A stretch of 64,000 nucleotides of DNA from Ancylostoma caninum (taxonomy: Eukaryota; Nematoda; Chromadorea; Rhabditida; Ancylostomatidae), in contig JBAJFG010000107.1 of the NCBI GenBank assembly GCA_037903475.1, positions 372,001-436,000 on the forward strand, written 5' to 3'. The position numbers were made by a program, and so were the translations under genes. Under the pieces are notes generated by a model, which did not search any database, was not told the DNA's origin, and saw only the letters and a list, made by a program, of their open reading frames with translations. This document shows positions 25,710-39,000 of the stretch, piece after piece. Positions within the stretch are counted from its first letter, which is position 1; every line of letters begins with the position of its first letter.

Positions 25710-26021
25710 CAGTCCGGTCCGGCATCCACTGCAAATGGGCGCCGGCGGGCGCAGGCCGCCGCCACCCTCCGGCGCCCCGGTATTAATGAGCTATAAATCA
25801 CTCGAGCTTGGGAGAAAGCGAAGAAAAATACAATTTTAGTCCATAGTAGACAGGGTAGATAAGCCTAACCCTATGCTTAAGAATGGGTTTAAGGCCTATG
25901 CTTACGCTTCACAGGAGTGGCCCCACCCAACTCCCTTTTCACCTAAATTTCTAAGATAAACTACGATAAGTGTAAGTGTAAGTAATAGTGGACACTATTT
26001 GTATGTTACATCGCGTGCGCG

Positions 26022-26095
26022 CATAGCTCAGTGGGTTGAGCGAATGATCGACGTTGTGGTGGTCAGGGGATCGAATCCTGCACTGTGCCCCCGTT
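26022..26095 (+). repeat. tRNA-like sequence, probable SINE head
   Basis: A pol III box A (TAGCTCAGTGGG) is followed about 45 nt later by a near-consensus box B (GGATCGAATCC). The flanks do not form a tRNA acceptor stem, so this is more likely a tRNA-derived SINE than a functional tRNA gene. A tail-like motif (ACTACGATAAGTG plus GTAAGTAATAGT) lies just upstream at 25955-25990. Confidence 0.5.
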
Positions 26096-26160
26096 TTGCA
26101 AATACATATAGCATGCTGCCTACTGCTGCTGCAGTTATCTTACAAACTCCAACATAAAAA

Positions 26161-26397
26161 GTAGCCCGGATGGCTCAGTGGTTTGAGTGGCAGATTGCAA
26201 TCTGTCCCTATCGCTGGTTCCACTCCGTTGGAGATCCAGAGTTAAGTATCGCAGTGTTTGGGGTTCACTGCTTGGAACGTCCCCCGTGATCTCCTTTGGG
26301 TAGTCCAGGAAGGCATCCGGCAACGTTTTGCATAAATTTTGAAGACAAACTACGATAAGCGTAAGTGTAAGTAATAGTCATAGTGTAAGTAATAGTG
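26161..26397 (+). repeat. tRNA-derived SINE-like element
   Basis: Box A (TGGCTCAGTGG) and a degenerate box B (GGTTCCACTCC) define a tRNA-related head. The element ends in AAACTACGATAAGCG with GTAAGTAATAGT repeats, the same tail found at 25955-25990. No cloverleaf closes, so it is not called as a tRNA gene. Confidence 0.55.
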
Positions 26398-26926
26398 AAA
26401 AACCACTTTTTCAAAGTTGAGGGAAACCGGGAGAGAGTAACTCCGCCGTAAAGGACTGCTCCACGAAAGACAAATGACAGCGGTAGAACTACTTCGCAAT
26501 GGATATGAAGCAATTTATACGGATTTCGATTATTTCTGAGGATCCCGAATTGGATGAGCTTTATTATTCAGATGGGATAACTGAAGTACTGTGTCCATCT
26601 ATAGAAGAATAACGGCCATTTTTGTATTTGCGAAGCAGTGTACTATAGCAGAAAATGGAAGAGTTGGCTTCGCTTATGTTATGTATTCAGAAATCTTTCC
26701 CCATGAAAATCACAGAAATGAGAAAACGTGAAAGTTGTGAAAATGGTCGCCTGCTTTATAGCCTTAACATATCCACTGCACTCTGTCTACTATGGACTAA
26801 AATTGTATTTTTCTTCGCTTTCTCTCAAGCTCGGGTGATTTATAGCTCATTAATACCGGGGCGCCGGAGGGTGGCGGCGGCCGGCGCTCGCCGGCGCCCA
26901 TTTGCAGTGGCTACCGGACCCCACTG

Positions 26927-29900
26927 TACATGGTCGACTAATGCTTTGCTTTCTGAAGATGTATCACTAGCAGGTGTGTCCTCTCACTGCGCTACGGACT
27001 TTTATCAGGTTTCAACTCCAATATCAACATGGAATAATCTTTCTTGATGGAAATCTTTCGAATTTTCGTAGTTGTGGGTGTAATCCCAGGAGTACATGCA
27101 TCTAAGACGATGTATCCGGAGAGTGGATGCCATTATTAGGTCATAGTTAAGTCAAAAAAACCGAAAATTCCCATATTTCACTTCGTCTTCTTAATGGTTT
27201 CCTATTTCACTTCCAGCTGAAGTCAAGCAGGAAAATACAAATGCAAAAAAAAATGGATGAAAACATGCTATTCAAAATAGTAGTACCTTGGATCATTCTG
27301 TTTGTCCCGAAGCTCCGCAGAAGTTCCGAAGCAACTCTCAGAAAGCGTCATCCTTTCAGAAGTTTCGCGGAAAATCGGAGTGACAGCACAGCTCCGCAGA
27401 AATTCCAAAGTTGCGCGGGCCGTGCTTCTTCTAAGTCAAGCTCCGCGGAACTTCCGAAGGCATTTTTTCTCTACGTAGCCATTCGTAAATTCGCAAAATA
27501 TCCGCAAAAATCGACATCTGACATCACACTTCTGCGGAAGTTCGGAAATCGAGCTCCCCTAGTAAATCAGGCATCGCGGATTTCCCGAAATGAGCAAGCT
27601 CTGCGGAAGCTCCGAAAGTTTGTCTGGGCAGTCGTCTGGATAGCGTGAATCCCGCCCGACATCCAAGAACTTTGCTCCGCTAGGCGTGCTACCGGTGGAT
27701 GCACAGGTTCAATGGACGTCATCATCGGTCTATTTGGAAGAACACTCCGGATCTATTCACACGTGACGAAACGTCAAATCCTTGTAATACTGACGACCTG
27801 CCAGACCTTATTTTTGAGGATAAGTTAGCAGCTAAACCTGCATACTGTTCATTCTCAATGGCATGCTGTTTTCGTACTATTTTATTTCTTTATCGCGAGC
27901 TTCAGGAATGTGGTCACTGCCAGAAGCGCCAGCCTCAGTCACGATAATGGCCAAATTTGATGAAGTAACCAAAGGAAAGGAAAACTTGTAGGAAGTAACT
28001 AAGACGTCAGGAGTACAATCTTGTACTTCTACTTGATTGCATGCATTTTATGTATACTGTAATACACTGCAACATTGTGTAATTTTCGGAGATTTTATTG
28101 AATTTGGTTACATAACACAATGGTTGTATTATGAAAACTCCAGAGTGACTTCGACCAACATATATGTATATAATATGTATATAACTGTATGTACAAGGCT
28201 TAAAAAATGCCTTCGACGACAAAACAAAGAGAAAAATGATTAGAACGACAAATGGAAGTGGAATTATTACGTGTATGTATTCGTATAGCACACTAAAAAT
28301 ATTGATTGATGTCTCGACACGAACACCTAACGGATATCAGGTACGAGTGTTATAGCACAGGATTCACGGGTATATATGGTGCGTATGGTGAACAAACACT
28401 AAGTACGGCTCCACATAGTGGCGATAATTCTCAGGTGATCAGAGTCAGAGAAAGAGAGTATCGTACGAAATACGTGGGTCCTGCGCGGAAACGAGATAAT
28501 CACGCGCGCGCAATGTTTCTAAAGCACTAGTGTTAAATACAGACATATGTATGAAAATGTGTGAAAAACAACGGACCGGAGAGGGAGAGAGAGAAATGCT
28601 TAACTGGTAATACTACAAGAACACGACACGACAGCAGCGTAGTAGGTCCCGGCTGGATACACAGTAACCACGACGAGGCCACGCTACGACCAGTCAATAC
28701 AGCCAGCCGAACAAAAGCACATTCGATTTAGAGAGAAAAAAACTGGTAGATCAATGGATCGATAGATCAACGGATCAAATTGGGCGCCAACACACGTTGA
28801 TGGTGCGCTAGCTACGTAATTACACAATCAGGGACGGTGGGCCGTGAAACCATGGATTCAATTAGCAGGTGTGAACATTTTTACCCATATTGTCATTCTA
28901 CATGATGAGTGAGTGAGTATATGGGTAACAGCAGTACGTACCATGTGAGCTACAAATCTACCGTAATTCCGGCCTACATGCTGATACGATAAGGAAGATA
29001 CAGAAACGCGTGGTGATCGATATATTGATTAGATGCGCGCAACTACATACACATGCACATGTTAGGCATTACATATACATATAAATATATCCTGTATAGT
29101 CTGTGTTACATATACATGACAAGAGAGATACGCCACACAACAACATCACAACACAGAAGCGAAAGCAACGATTTGCGATTATCGATCGAGCAGATCGTGT
29201 GAGATTATCGATTTGGGGGCGGGCTGCGCTGAGCGCAGGCGCGGACCAGATCAACCACGCTTTTCGTCAGCCGCTATGATCGACTGGATATCTTCCCAGC
29301 AGTGAGGGAAGCCGCCAAGCGATGGTGCATCATTCTGGAAAGATAGGGCAAATAAATGAGATACTGAGACGTCGTTTGGTTGGGGCAAGAGGGCGGAGCA
29401 AGACGCCCAGGTATAAAAGCCGCTCTGACGAATTTGAGGCGAAGTAGTTCTTTGAAAATAATTTTGTTCCTCCGCTCCGCTTATTTGCTACAATATCCAC
29501 GCGCATTATGCAGTTTGGTTCATCTCCTACATAATTATCTACCTGCGCTCACACCTCAACTCTGACGGGGAACAGTTCTCGCCGCCCGCTCAGGAACATT
29601 ACAGATTTCATTGGAAGAAGAGCATATCCGAACAATTTTTCTTATGAATGCTGCTTCATTCCCCTTATAATCCCCCTTCAGTTTTTGTTTGCTGTAATCG
29701 TCCACGACAACACCAAAAAAGTGACGCTGGGGGAGAGGGATTAGCCGTGGAGCAGTTCCAAAACTCAGAGACCACAAAGTAAAGTGCAACCGTTACCAAA
29801 AATATCAGATTTACCCAAAGAGGAGACCCGCCGACCAGAGGGAGTAAAGTCCGGGAAATAGTCCATCCAAAAATGGATGTACTACGCCTTTAGCCGCAAT

Positions 29901-30029
29901 TTTTCTTCTTGATTAGATCTATACTTTTCTGCTGAACTACTGCCATGACAGGATGCCCTTCTAAAAGGCTGACTAATACAACTTGTAAGAGAAAAATATC
30001 AGCATTTTCTGTTTTCTTTGTTTTTTTTT
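26927..30029. other. Intergenic stretch, repeats but no recognised gene
   Basis: Contains the two-orientation motif cluster at 27309-27618. The 135-codon frame across it (27241-27648) is explained by repeat translation. Around 28730-28790 and 29170-29215 there are clustered GATCGAT/ATCGAT strings of unknown meaning. No coherent gene was found up to the 3' end of the ZMIZ-like gene. Confidence 0.45.
27309..27618. repeat. Cluster of about seven 20-bp motifs in both orientations
   Basis: Copies related to GCTCCGCGGAAGTTCCGAAG lie near 27311, 27361 (reverse), 27391, 27439, 27529, 27571 and 27597. The core CCGCGG is palindromic. Spacing is irregular, so this is not a simple tandem array. Confidence 0.6.
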
Positions 30030-33000
30030 TCAATTTTCTTTATTTTCGTGGTCGAGATCCTTCTTGGAAATAGCGAGTTTCCTGCCCTTGCCAAAACCAA
30101 ACCAAGATACCATCTCTGAGGCAATTAAGACAGAACTTAGACTCACTGTGCAAGTGAGGTCATCAAAAGCTGAGAACACGGTATCGCTGTCGTTCAAGTA
30201 CTTCTTGATATCGTCAGCGGTCATCAACGTCTGAAATATGAAACTTCAAGCAGGCGTACAACGCCAACCACTGGGCGAATTGAGTTATCGTATCGGACAT
30301 ACCGAGCTGAACAAGCTCTTCCCGTCGATTTCGATGTCAAGGCTCGACAACGATAGGTTGTGGATATTGCCAAATGGCTGATCAGCTGGATTTACAGCTG
30401 GTAGGGCGACTCCAGAGTTCACTGACGCTGGAGTGTAAGGCGCAGATCCTGAATGAAAGCAATAATTTATGGCTATGGGGGTGTAATGCTGTAAGCTGAA
30501 GAGATTCACGGAGTTCCATGTTATGGTGGGAAAGAAATTGGCTTATATCAAATTGTTATGTTTCTATAATACTTCTTGAACACCTTTTAAACCCGCTTCC
30601 TTAAATTGTAGCATTATTTCATATCTGATACTCCTTATTCCCAATGATAATCTGCCTTTTCTCCTCTACTTCCCCATCAATGAATTTCTTCATCAGTCTC
30701 CGTTTTCTTTATGCTGTCAAAAACATGGATGTATCAAAACAATGTGGATTCCTAAAAAATAAGGGTTTCTAAATATCCAAAACACCTACCAGTCAACGAC
30801 GGAGCTTCGACACTTCCGTGCTGTTGAATCTGCGTCTGATGCGGACTAGTGCTATGGAGCGGCTCCGATGGCAAAGATGTAGCCGTTGGCGCGGCGCCAA
30901 CAGACGCAGGGTTCTGTGGCGGATGCGGTGTCGACGGCGTTCCAGGACCACCGACGAAACGAGCCCCGGATGGTGACGACACAGCTTTGGAGGGGCTGAA
31001 GAATGGCATTATTGGCAGGAAAACGAGGCACACATGGACGAATTATCTTTGGTTAGCCTTGAAGTTATGTACCTTTGACTAGCTGCAAACGGACTCATCA
31101 TAGATGGAGCGGCGGTTCCCATGGGAGCCGAGCCGGGCGGTGGAGGGAACGGTGACATCACCGTCGGCGGTGCTGAACTGGCCGCGAATGGCTCGCTTTT
31201 GATTCTTTTGATTGGATGGGCGGGTCCTGTAACGAGAAGGATATTTAAGGAGTCTGGAGGATTTCTACATCCAACGTTTTGCACAGTCCAGAAATGCTTG
31301 GTTTTATCTTTGTTGAGTAAATGAAATATGTAGTAACTAAGCAAATGAAGCAGGGAGATCGTGAAATCTTAAAATCTCATGATCATATTAAGTGTAGGAC
31401 AGGCACAACGCTTTTTCCTCTAAACAAGGACGGAGATTTTCAACAGATATTGAATTGAACGCTGACTCCAGTAAGTTGCCATCACCTAAATCCCATCTAA
31501 GCTGCCAGGAGGATAGTGATGACGCCAAAAATCTACTTCTGGACAGGATCAAGGAGAATTGCGTCCCTAACATGGAACACAAATCCGTACGCCTATTTTA
31601 ACACATTCCGGATCAAGCACATTTTTGCACGGCGAGCGCGCGCGGCCAATTGATCTTTGAGCACCGGTCGAGCCGAGCTGAATTTCTCTACATGATGATG
31701 TAGTCCTGAGGTAGAGCCGTCGGACAAAAGTACAATTTTCAGCGTAAAAGCATAGCGTGATGTACCATGTGCATCACTCGGCCATATGGGGACGAAAGGT
31801 CGTGATGCACCGTGTGCATCACGACCTTTCGTGTGTGGTTCGCAATGGTTTGAACAGTGTGGTTCGCAATGGTTTGAAGTGTTGGAGCCAGTAATTAAAT
31901 GAAGCTTTCGTGTCCGTACTCATGGCTGCTCCAGGGGAGCTGGTAACCTATCTACATGCTCTTCATAAGTAGACGAGCTCTTCAGGTATATTTTTTCGAT
32001 TTTTTTACCACATTTATGCAACACTTTAAATGAAAGGAAATAAAGTGAAATATGTCCACATAATGGTTTTCTTCAGAAATTTTCAAATTTAGCGCAGTGA
32101 TCGTTGAAAAGGTGGTGAAGCGCATATATGCCGGGAGGATTTTTTTAGCTTATGTCCATTTTTCCATTTATTTATTTATTTATTCAACCACTTTCAAAAA
32201 TGCATCAAACAGAAAATCTAGTGCCCTCGTTCATAGCGGAATCGCTACGATTCGTTCCAAGGCAACGGAATATTTCGTCTAAATGCACTTGCGTACATCA
32301 TGACGTCAGTGACTCGCCGAACGTCGCGGGCATGAGGTAGAAAAACTCAGACAAACAAGCACTGCCCGCCCGTCGCTAGCACTACGAAGTGTTTCTCAGG
32401 ATCCGTTTACCACCTGGAAGAGCGTGCCTGGGCGTCGGTGCTTTAATCAACATATTCTTGGGGATTGCGGTTCTCTTTAGATGAGATTTTGAGAAGAAAT
32501 GGATGTAACTAGAAAGCCTAAGCCACTTCAACTGGAATTCTTATTAGAATAGTTGTTCTAGGCAAGCACCTACAGGAATTTTAGGGAGAAGAAGGATTCC
32601 AGCGGTCCTCGGAATCCTTCTTACTCCCGTAAAACTCCTGTAGGGATTTTAACTGATCCATAAAAGGATCAGCGAGCATCGGATGAGCCAGTTCGTCGTC
32701 TTAAGCTCCGCTATCAATCATCAACACTTCAATTTAGTATTACTGGTAATTTTCTGAGTATTTTACTCCAATAAGATGCCAAAGTAGGCCAATGAATTAG
32801 GATGGTACTTGCACCAAATGTTACAATTTTTTTTGAAACAATCAAAATATTATTGTTTATGGATGGAACATGGTCGCCAATTTTTATAGCTGAAAAGTAC
32901 TAGACACTCTATCACATTCTCTTGCCAGAAAATTTCAGGACTAAGAAATTCTGGATCAAAAAATAAACGTTGATGCAAGACTTTTACACCTATTCAATAC

Positions 33001-36000
33001 TTGGAGGAGACCCTTTTTTAAATAATGCCGTTTTCCTCATCATATTCTAAGTCCCTGCCCTAATATGGCAAAGATTTACGTTGCAAAACTAACTGAAGTG
33101 AGAGCGAAATAACCGCTGCTAAACCTTAAAACCTAGTCACCCCTAACTTCCAGAAGAGAAACCAATCAACGTATGCCCAAAAGTAACCCCGTACCGTGCC
33201 CAAACCTGACTTTACCTTAGAAGTCCCCTGAATGCAGCTCTTGGCACACGAAGATGTGTGTAATCCCCATCGACTGGATGTTGATGTCAAACCCCGTGTG
33301 TCTAGCTAGCTTAATGCGCTGTGTGCCCGTCTGTTATGCCTCGTCTACATGTGTTCTCCTCCCTAGTAGTAGGGAAAACATGTTTGGATCGCCGCTGCAA
33401 TGGCGAGGCTCACTGCTGCTCGAGACGAGGACGTCTGGACGTGGTCACTAACCTATAAGCTATGGATGGGATGTGCCAACAACAGCGACGCATAGAAGCA
33501 GAAGTTCACGGCGATGCAGCATCCCATGAGGATTCGCTGCACGTGGTGAGCAAGGTCAAGGTTTTTCAGGCACTTCTCTGCATAAACTTCTGGGTTTTAT
33601 TCAACCATTGCTGGCGCAAGGGCTACTTTCAGAGACAAAACTAGAAATATGCTGCTTGGAAGAAGCAGCATATCGTTAAGTTCTACTGCTACGAACACAG
33701 TTAAAACACAAAGGTTTTCTTAGTATGTAACTGTGGAAAAATCCCAGAATCAACAGGAATAGAAGGAAGTTCAGGAAAGTGAAAAAAAAAATTATGGGGA
33801 TATTCGACAACTGCTCTTCGCCTCAATAGAAAGACTTCAGGACAAACACTTCGAAATTCTATTCTATTCCATGTACAGTGGTTTTCATGGAAGCGTACAA
33901 CAACAATTCTGGATAATTCACTAAAATCATATGGCTACATATGCCCTGCAACTTCGAATCAACTCCGATTAAGAGGATGTTAAGAATCAATCTAAAATGA
34001 AAAACTTTGTGGAAATCCAAAGATGACAGACTTGTGTACGTAGAAAATGCTAACATAAGGAATCCTTATCATCCAAGGGATCGTAAAGGAGGTTCTGAGC
34101 TTAGCTAGGATTTCCTAAGAACATCCTGCTCCTAGATGGATTACAGCGAGGCAGAGGAGTGAAATGATCAGAAATGCGGCGTGAAAATCTGAGTTTCAAC
34201 AGTTTTCATCAAAAATCCACGTTTTCGATCTTTATCAGAAGGAAATCGCAGTTCAGCTTGCTCTTCTACAATGGAACAACAAATTGCTAGAAAACTGTAA
34301 AGGGAGAGGGACCTAATTAGTTTCATCAATCAAGCTTAGGTTACATAATATTCATTAGAAACGATAACAGACGTGGAGTACTGCATACTGCTGGAGGCAT
34401 AGGCATGAAATCCTCATGTAAGTAAATGGAACCCAAAATGGAGGTACAGCATCCTTTGTTGTGTACATAAGTGAGAATTCCAAGGCGATTCGTAATGAAA
34501 AAAAAGCTGTGGATGGATTTGTTCCCGGAAAGTTAAGATTCTTCCAGCAAACCCAGATTGGACAAGTTGCCCAGAAGAAAATCGGTGCCTTTTGTCCGAA
34601 AGGATCCTGATAGCAGTGGACGACATCAATTTTTCCTCAGGAAACTTGTTCATTGTGGAACAGCGGGAGGACCACATTTTTCTCGAAAATGTTCACGAAT
34701 CACGAAAATTAGAGACATGGTGTTTAACCTTCGAAAAAGTCACAAAGGTAATAGGAGTTTCACTTAAAATCAGAATGGATTTTCCCTGGATTCCCAGCTC
34801 ATCATTCATACGTCCCCAGGAAAGTATCGTTGAACTGACATGCTGACGATCGTTAAATTTTCGCTGTGACTCGTAAACTCAGAGCAGTGCACGCAGCGGA
34901 AAGCTCGTAAACGAGTTGCCGACGACCGCGATTGTTGTCTCAGCTATAATATATGGCCGAACACATACGCGCTGGGGTTGTACCGTTGAACTGGCACTAC
35001 ACGAGGCCCACCACCTAGGAAAAATCCAGTAGAACAGCCAGGAGGAAGTCCACAAAAGGAGGCCAATGCGAATCCCTGACATCTCCCCCACATTGGCCAG
35101 CTATTTATCGCAGGAATGGTCGATTTAAGGTTCGCAGGCGTATGGTTTTTGCACAGACACGTACCTCCCCCAGATATCCCCATACACATCGCTCCATAAC
35201 TCAATAACAAAGATGCCGACATGACATTTAGCGCAGCGGAAAAAACTCAGCGGTCAGTTCAGAAAATTTTGCGCACCACTTGGGGAACATCTCGCGGTCC
35301 TGGGATGATTTAGGTGCTTCTTCTGCATGTAGCTCCAGTTGTATCACATAGATACCATTTTTAGAACGAAAAATATTAAAATTCAACGCATTCACTAGAA
35401 CAATCCTTTGAACCCAAGGTATACGAACTTCTCAAGCAAAAACCGGCGAATTTTACCCAAATAGTTCCGCCACAACAAGGAAACGAACCCGATATTGAGA
35501 ATCTAACTAAACCTAGTCCAAGAAACTTCCCAATTCTGAGCCAGCGGAAGAAAATACTCCTGATATCTGTTCACCAATCCCAGATTGTCATCTCACTCAA
35601 ACAAAAAATCCCTCACCATTCTCGTCATTCGGCCTCTTTCGGCCGGCGATCTCTGGCTCAACGGGTCGGAACTCGCCATTCGGCTCGAGCATCACCTCCG
35701 ACGCCTGAGTCCCGGTGGTCTCGCGGAGCATTTTCCCCACGAAGTAATCCAGCTCGATCTCGTTGAGTTGGAAAATTGTCCTGGAAATTGATTTTCATAA
35801 TATGTTGGAAAAGCGAATTTCAGTGAACTACTAGTGAGCTACTACTAAATCATTCAAGTAAGAAGTGAAATGTTGCTGTTTTATGATATTTGATCTTGTT
35901 CTTTTTTAAAATAATTTTCCCAAATCACAGCAATTTACACCAAGAGAGTATTGAAGAAACTAGACAAATTTTTAAGAATTCTCGTGACTCTCAGTCTTGA

Positions 36001-39000
36001 CCATATACGTAACTCCGATGAACTGTATATATTTTCCGTAAGAAGATAGGTAATTCCACAATTTTTTTACGGAGTTTGAAAGATAAAAAAAGAGTGAAAA
36101 GTGTCCCAGGACAGGCAAGGCACAATTAAATATGAGTAGTGCTATAATAGTACACATACTTCTACTAATCCAGGCTAATGAGTTGATTTAGTGCATGAAC
36201 GCTGGCCATCCCCACTATTGTTCCACTGCTTCAAAACAACTTTTTTCCAAGAAAACGGGAGGTAATGAGAAAATATATAAAAAGCGGAGCGAACATCATG
36301 TAGAAGCTTGCTCAGACAAATTAAAGAAAAGATAAACAGAAATTTTAACAAGAAATTGTGAGGAGTCTCAGTAGCTGCAGTGCTTAGGAATGTGTAAGCG
36401 CTGACGATAATAATTATCCCCTGAGCAAAGATGGAGAATTGCCAGCGATAGACAATGATTACATGAATCGAAGCGAGAAAACTCTGAAAAACAAGCTCTC
36501 ATAACCAGTAAAGGAGTGATAAAGTGCAGGTGATCAGTGTTCTCCATAATTCTGCTGATGGTATTTTGCCCGAAGCATAGACTTAGACAAGGGTAAGGGT
36601 TGCACTCACGACAGAGTCAAATCACGTACGTGCCTCTGGTAGAGATATTTCATCAGACAAAGCATTCAAGCAAAAATTATGGATGTGGTGACGACTTTTA
36701 CAACAGCTTATGGTGAGCAGAAACGCTCGGGGGCTCTAAATTTGTATGTAGGTTATGGATGCTGAGAGCCCTTATTCAGCTACAAACCATGTACAAATGC
36801 AATCGAACGTTTCTTTTTTTTTCAACAAAAAAACTTAAGTAACTCACAATTGAGAATACTGAGCCAAAATACAGGACGACAACGTTCTTCAGGGGCGTTT
36901 TTTTTTCTTTCAAATTACTCCAAAGGTTACGCGCTTGATGGGGGATTATTTTGCCTTTGAATAGGAAAGCGGACACACGATTCTTGGGCCAAATCCAGTA
37001 CTTGCAAAGACCTTTAGAAAGGTTGTGGTTCTAAAAATATTTGCTCATAAAATGGCGTGGAATAACCGCAAAATCTGTAATGCTTCTAGAAAAAGCTTTC
37101 TTTAGAACCATTCAGAAAATGGTGTCTTCAAGAGAAGTAGGTCATTAGCTTATTCATTTCATTCAGCTATTCATTTGTCCATATTCACTTATATATTTGA
37201 ATATTATTTACACAAACAGGCGCAGAGGTGCGTGAAGAATATGAATAGAAACACAAATTAAAGAAAGTTCAATGAAGGACAATAGAACAAACGACAGCTA
37301 CGTAGGTCGCTCCTTAGAAACCTTTTTTTTCCTTCTTTTCATTCATTCATCCATTCATTCCATCCATCCACTCCATTCATTCATTCATTCATTCATTCAT
37401 TCATTCATTCATTCATTCATTCATCCACTACCTTTCTTCAGGAAAACGTGTGAGAGGTGAATAGAGGATACAAACATGCATTACACGAATATATTTATTT
37501 TTTTTGAGCCATTTTAGCTTAAGCAGTTTTGTGAACCTCCGAGTTTTTCCCTTTTTCTTTTTAGGTTTTTAGATTATTTTACGACTATGTAGGTTCCTTA
37601 GTATTGAAGTCTTAGTGATCCTTGAAATCAGGATCTTTCCTGAAAAAAAAACTCACTTGCAAAGATGACACTCGTACAACGAGTTCTCATTCTGTTGCAT
37701 GATGAACGGCTCCAGATCGAAACAGGCAGCGTGAACACATCGTGCGGATCGTGCCGGGATCGACATCCTACGATGCGTGACGTCACACACCAGTGGCACT
37801 CGCAATCCAGTCGGCGGGATGAGTTTCAGCACTGAACGATAAGGATGTTGTTGTTGGTTGTGGTGCCGGACTGACTGACTAACTGGAGGCGCGAGTCAAT
37901 GAGCGCGCGATGACGCGCGTCACCAGTGACGAAACGCGCGCGCGCGGCTCGGCCAGCGTCCGCCGCCGCCGCCGCAGCTTACGTCGTCGTGTGGCATGTC
38001 GTTGGTTTTTGGTCGCTGAGCAAAGCTGCGGCCACAGACCCGCGACAATGAGACCACGGTTCAAACGCGTCACCGATGTTTTGGAGCGGTAACCTAGGGT
38101 AAACAAAAAAATCCAGAAGTTAAGGAGAATAGTGTCCATGGATAAGATGCCGTTTTCTGATCCCTTCCCCCTCCCAAGCTCCTACACCACCCCCGGCATA
38201 TCCGATCCTGGAAGTCCTCGAGATAAGCGGATAGTCATACATGTAAACCCCACCACGTGCGCATTTCTTCTCCATATCCCCCTCCCCCCCCTGCAGATAC
38301 TTGGGAATGAAAGAAAAAAATTCTCTCTCTCCCTGTTCTTTGATTTCCTCCAACAGAAGAAAATTTAGACAACATATATTGTTCTAAGGATATTTTTCGG
38401 CTTCTTAAATACCCTACATTCTTATTGTCGCTTTTAGCTTACCATCTTGGGAAGTATTTATAGGACATTGAATTGCTAATTAACTGGTAAAGTGAGTAAT
38501 AGAATTACGCCTTGTGCACCTCAACAAAGTTCTTTTTCAAAGATCTTTGACCCCACGCTATGATATGCATTAAATATCTATGCATATGGTTTGAAAAGGG
38601 AAATATACACCTTTTTTCATTTCCAATGTTAGAGATATATGTAGTAGAGAGTGAAAATATGAGGGTAACAAGAATTCATCAATATGGCTCAATCGTCGAA
38701 CTCACTGCCAGTGAGCCTATTTACTTTCTTCAGTGTTTCATAGTAACTTTCTTGTTAAACTAGCTCTGTTACCTATGGTGTATCATCGGGGTATCACATA
38801 AATAAGCAAGTAAATAATCAAATGATACCAGGAGCGATTTAAAGGATCTAGTGAAGTATGGCTGTTGTATAGATACGGGCAAAATTCAAGAAAAAAATCG
38901 TCGAAAACAGCTGAGTCAATGAAATGACATGGTTTTCAGGGTGGAAGAGCTATGAAAATTTGAAGAACCTAAAAAACCCCCAAGCGCGCCCACGATATCC

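Larger units (their letters stand above)
25710..26926. mobile_element. 1.2-kb element with 144-bp terminal inverted repeats
   Basis: The arms at 25710-25853 and 26783-26926 are inverted copies differing at roughly nine positions over 144 bp. They share TGCAAATGGGCGCCGGCG, the GC-rich core, GGTATTAATGAGCTATAAAT and AGCGAAGAAAAATACAATTT. The outer ends are CAGTCCGG and CAGTGGGG. The right end is followed by TA, the left by CA, so a TA target duplication is possible but not intact. The 0.93-kb interior has no transposase frame and instead holds tRNA-like SINE sequence. It looks like a non-autonomous DNA transposon or fold-back element. Confidence 0.7.
31227..35616 (-). other. 4.4-kb intron of the ZMIZ-like gene
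   Basis: Lies between exons 12 and 13. It holds the three hairpins noted separately and a short TTTA-type run at about 32164-32185. No nested gene is convincing. The plus-strand frames at 33254-33644 lie in a GC-richer patch with no recognisable domain. Confidence 0.6.

Noticed and set aside
26026..26098. Functional tRNA gene
   Set aside because: Box A and box B are present, but no acceptor stem pairs and the sequence sits inside a transposon-like element with SINE tails.
26655..27047. 130-codon plus-strand frame
   Set aside because: Crosses the right inverted-repeat arm. The GC-rich core accounts for the openness.
27241..27648. 135-codon protein-coding frame
   Set aside because: It runs through the two-orientation motif cluster. 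The Ser/Arg/Lys-rich peptide is a translation of the repeats.
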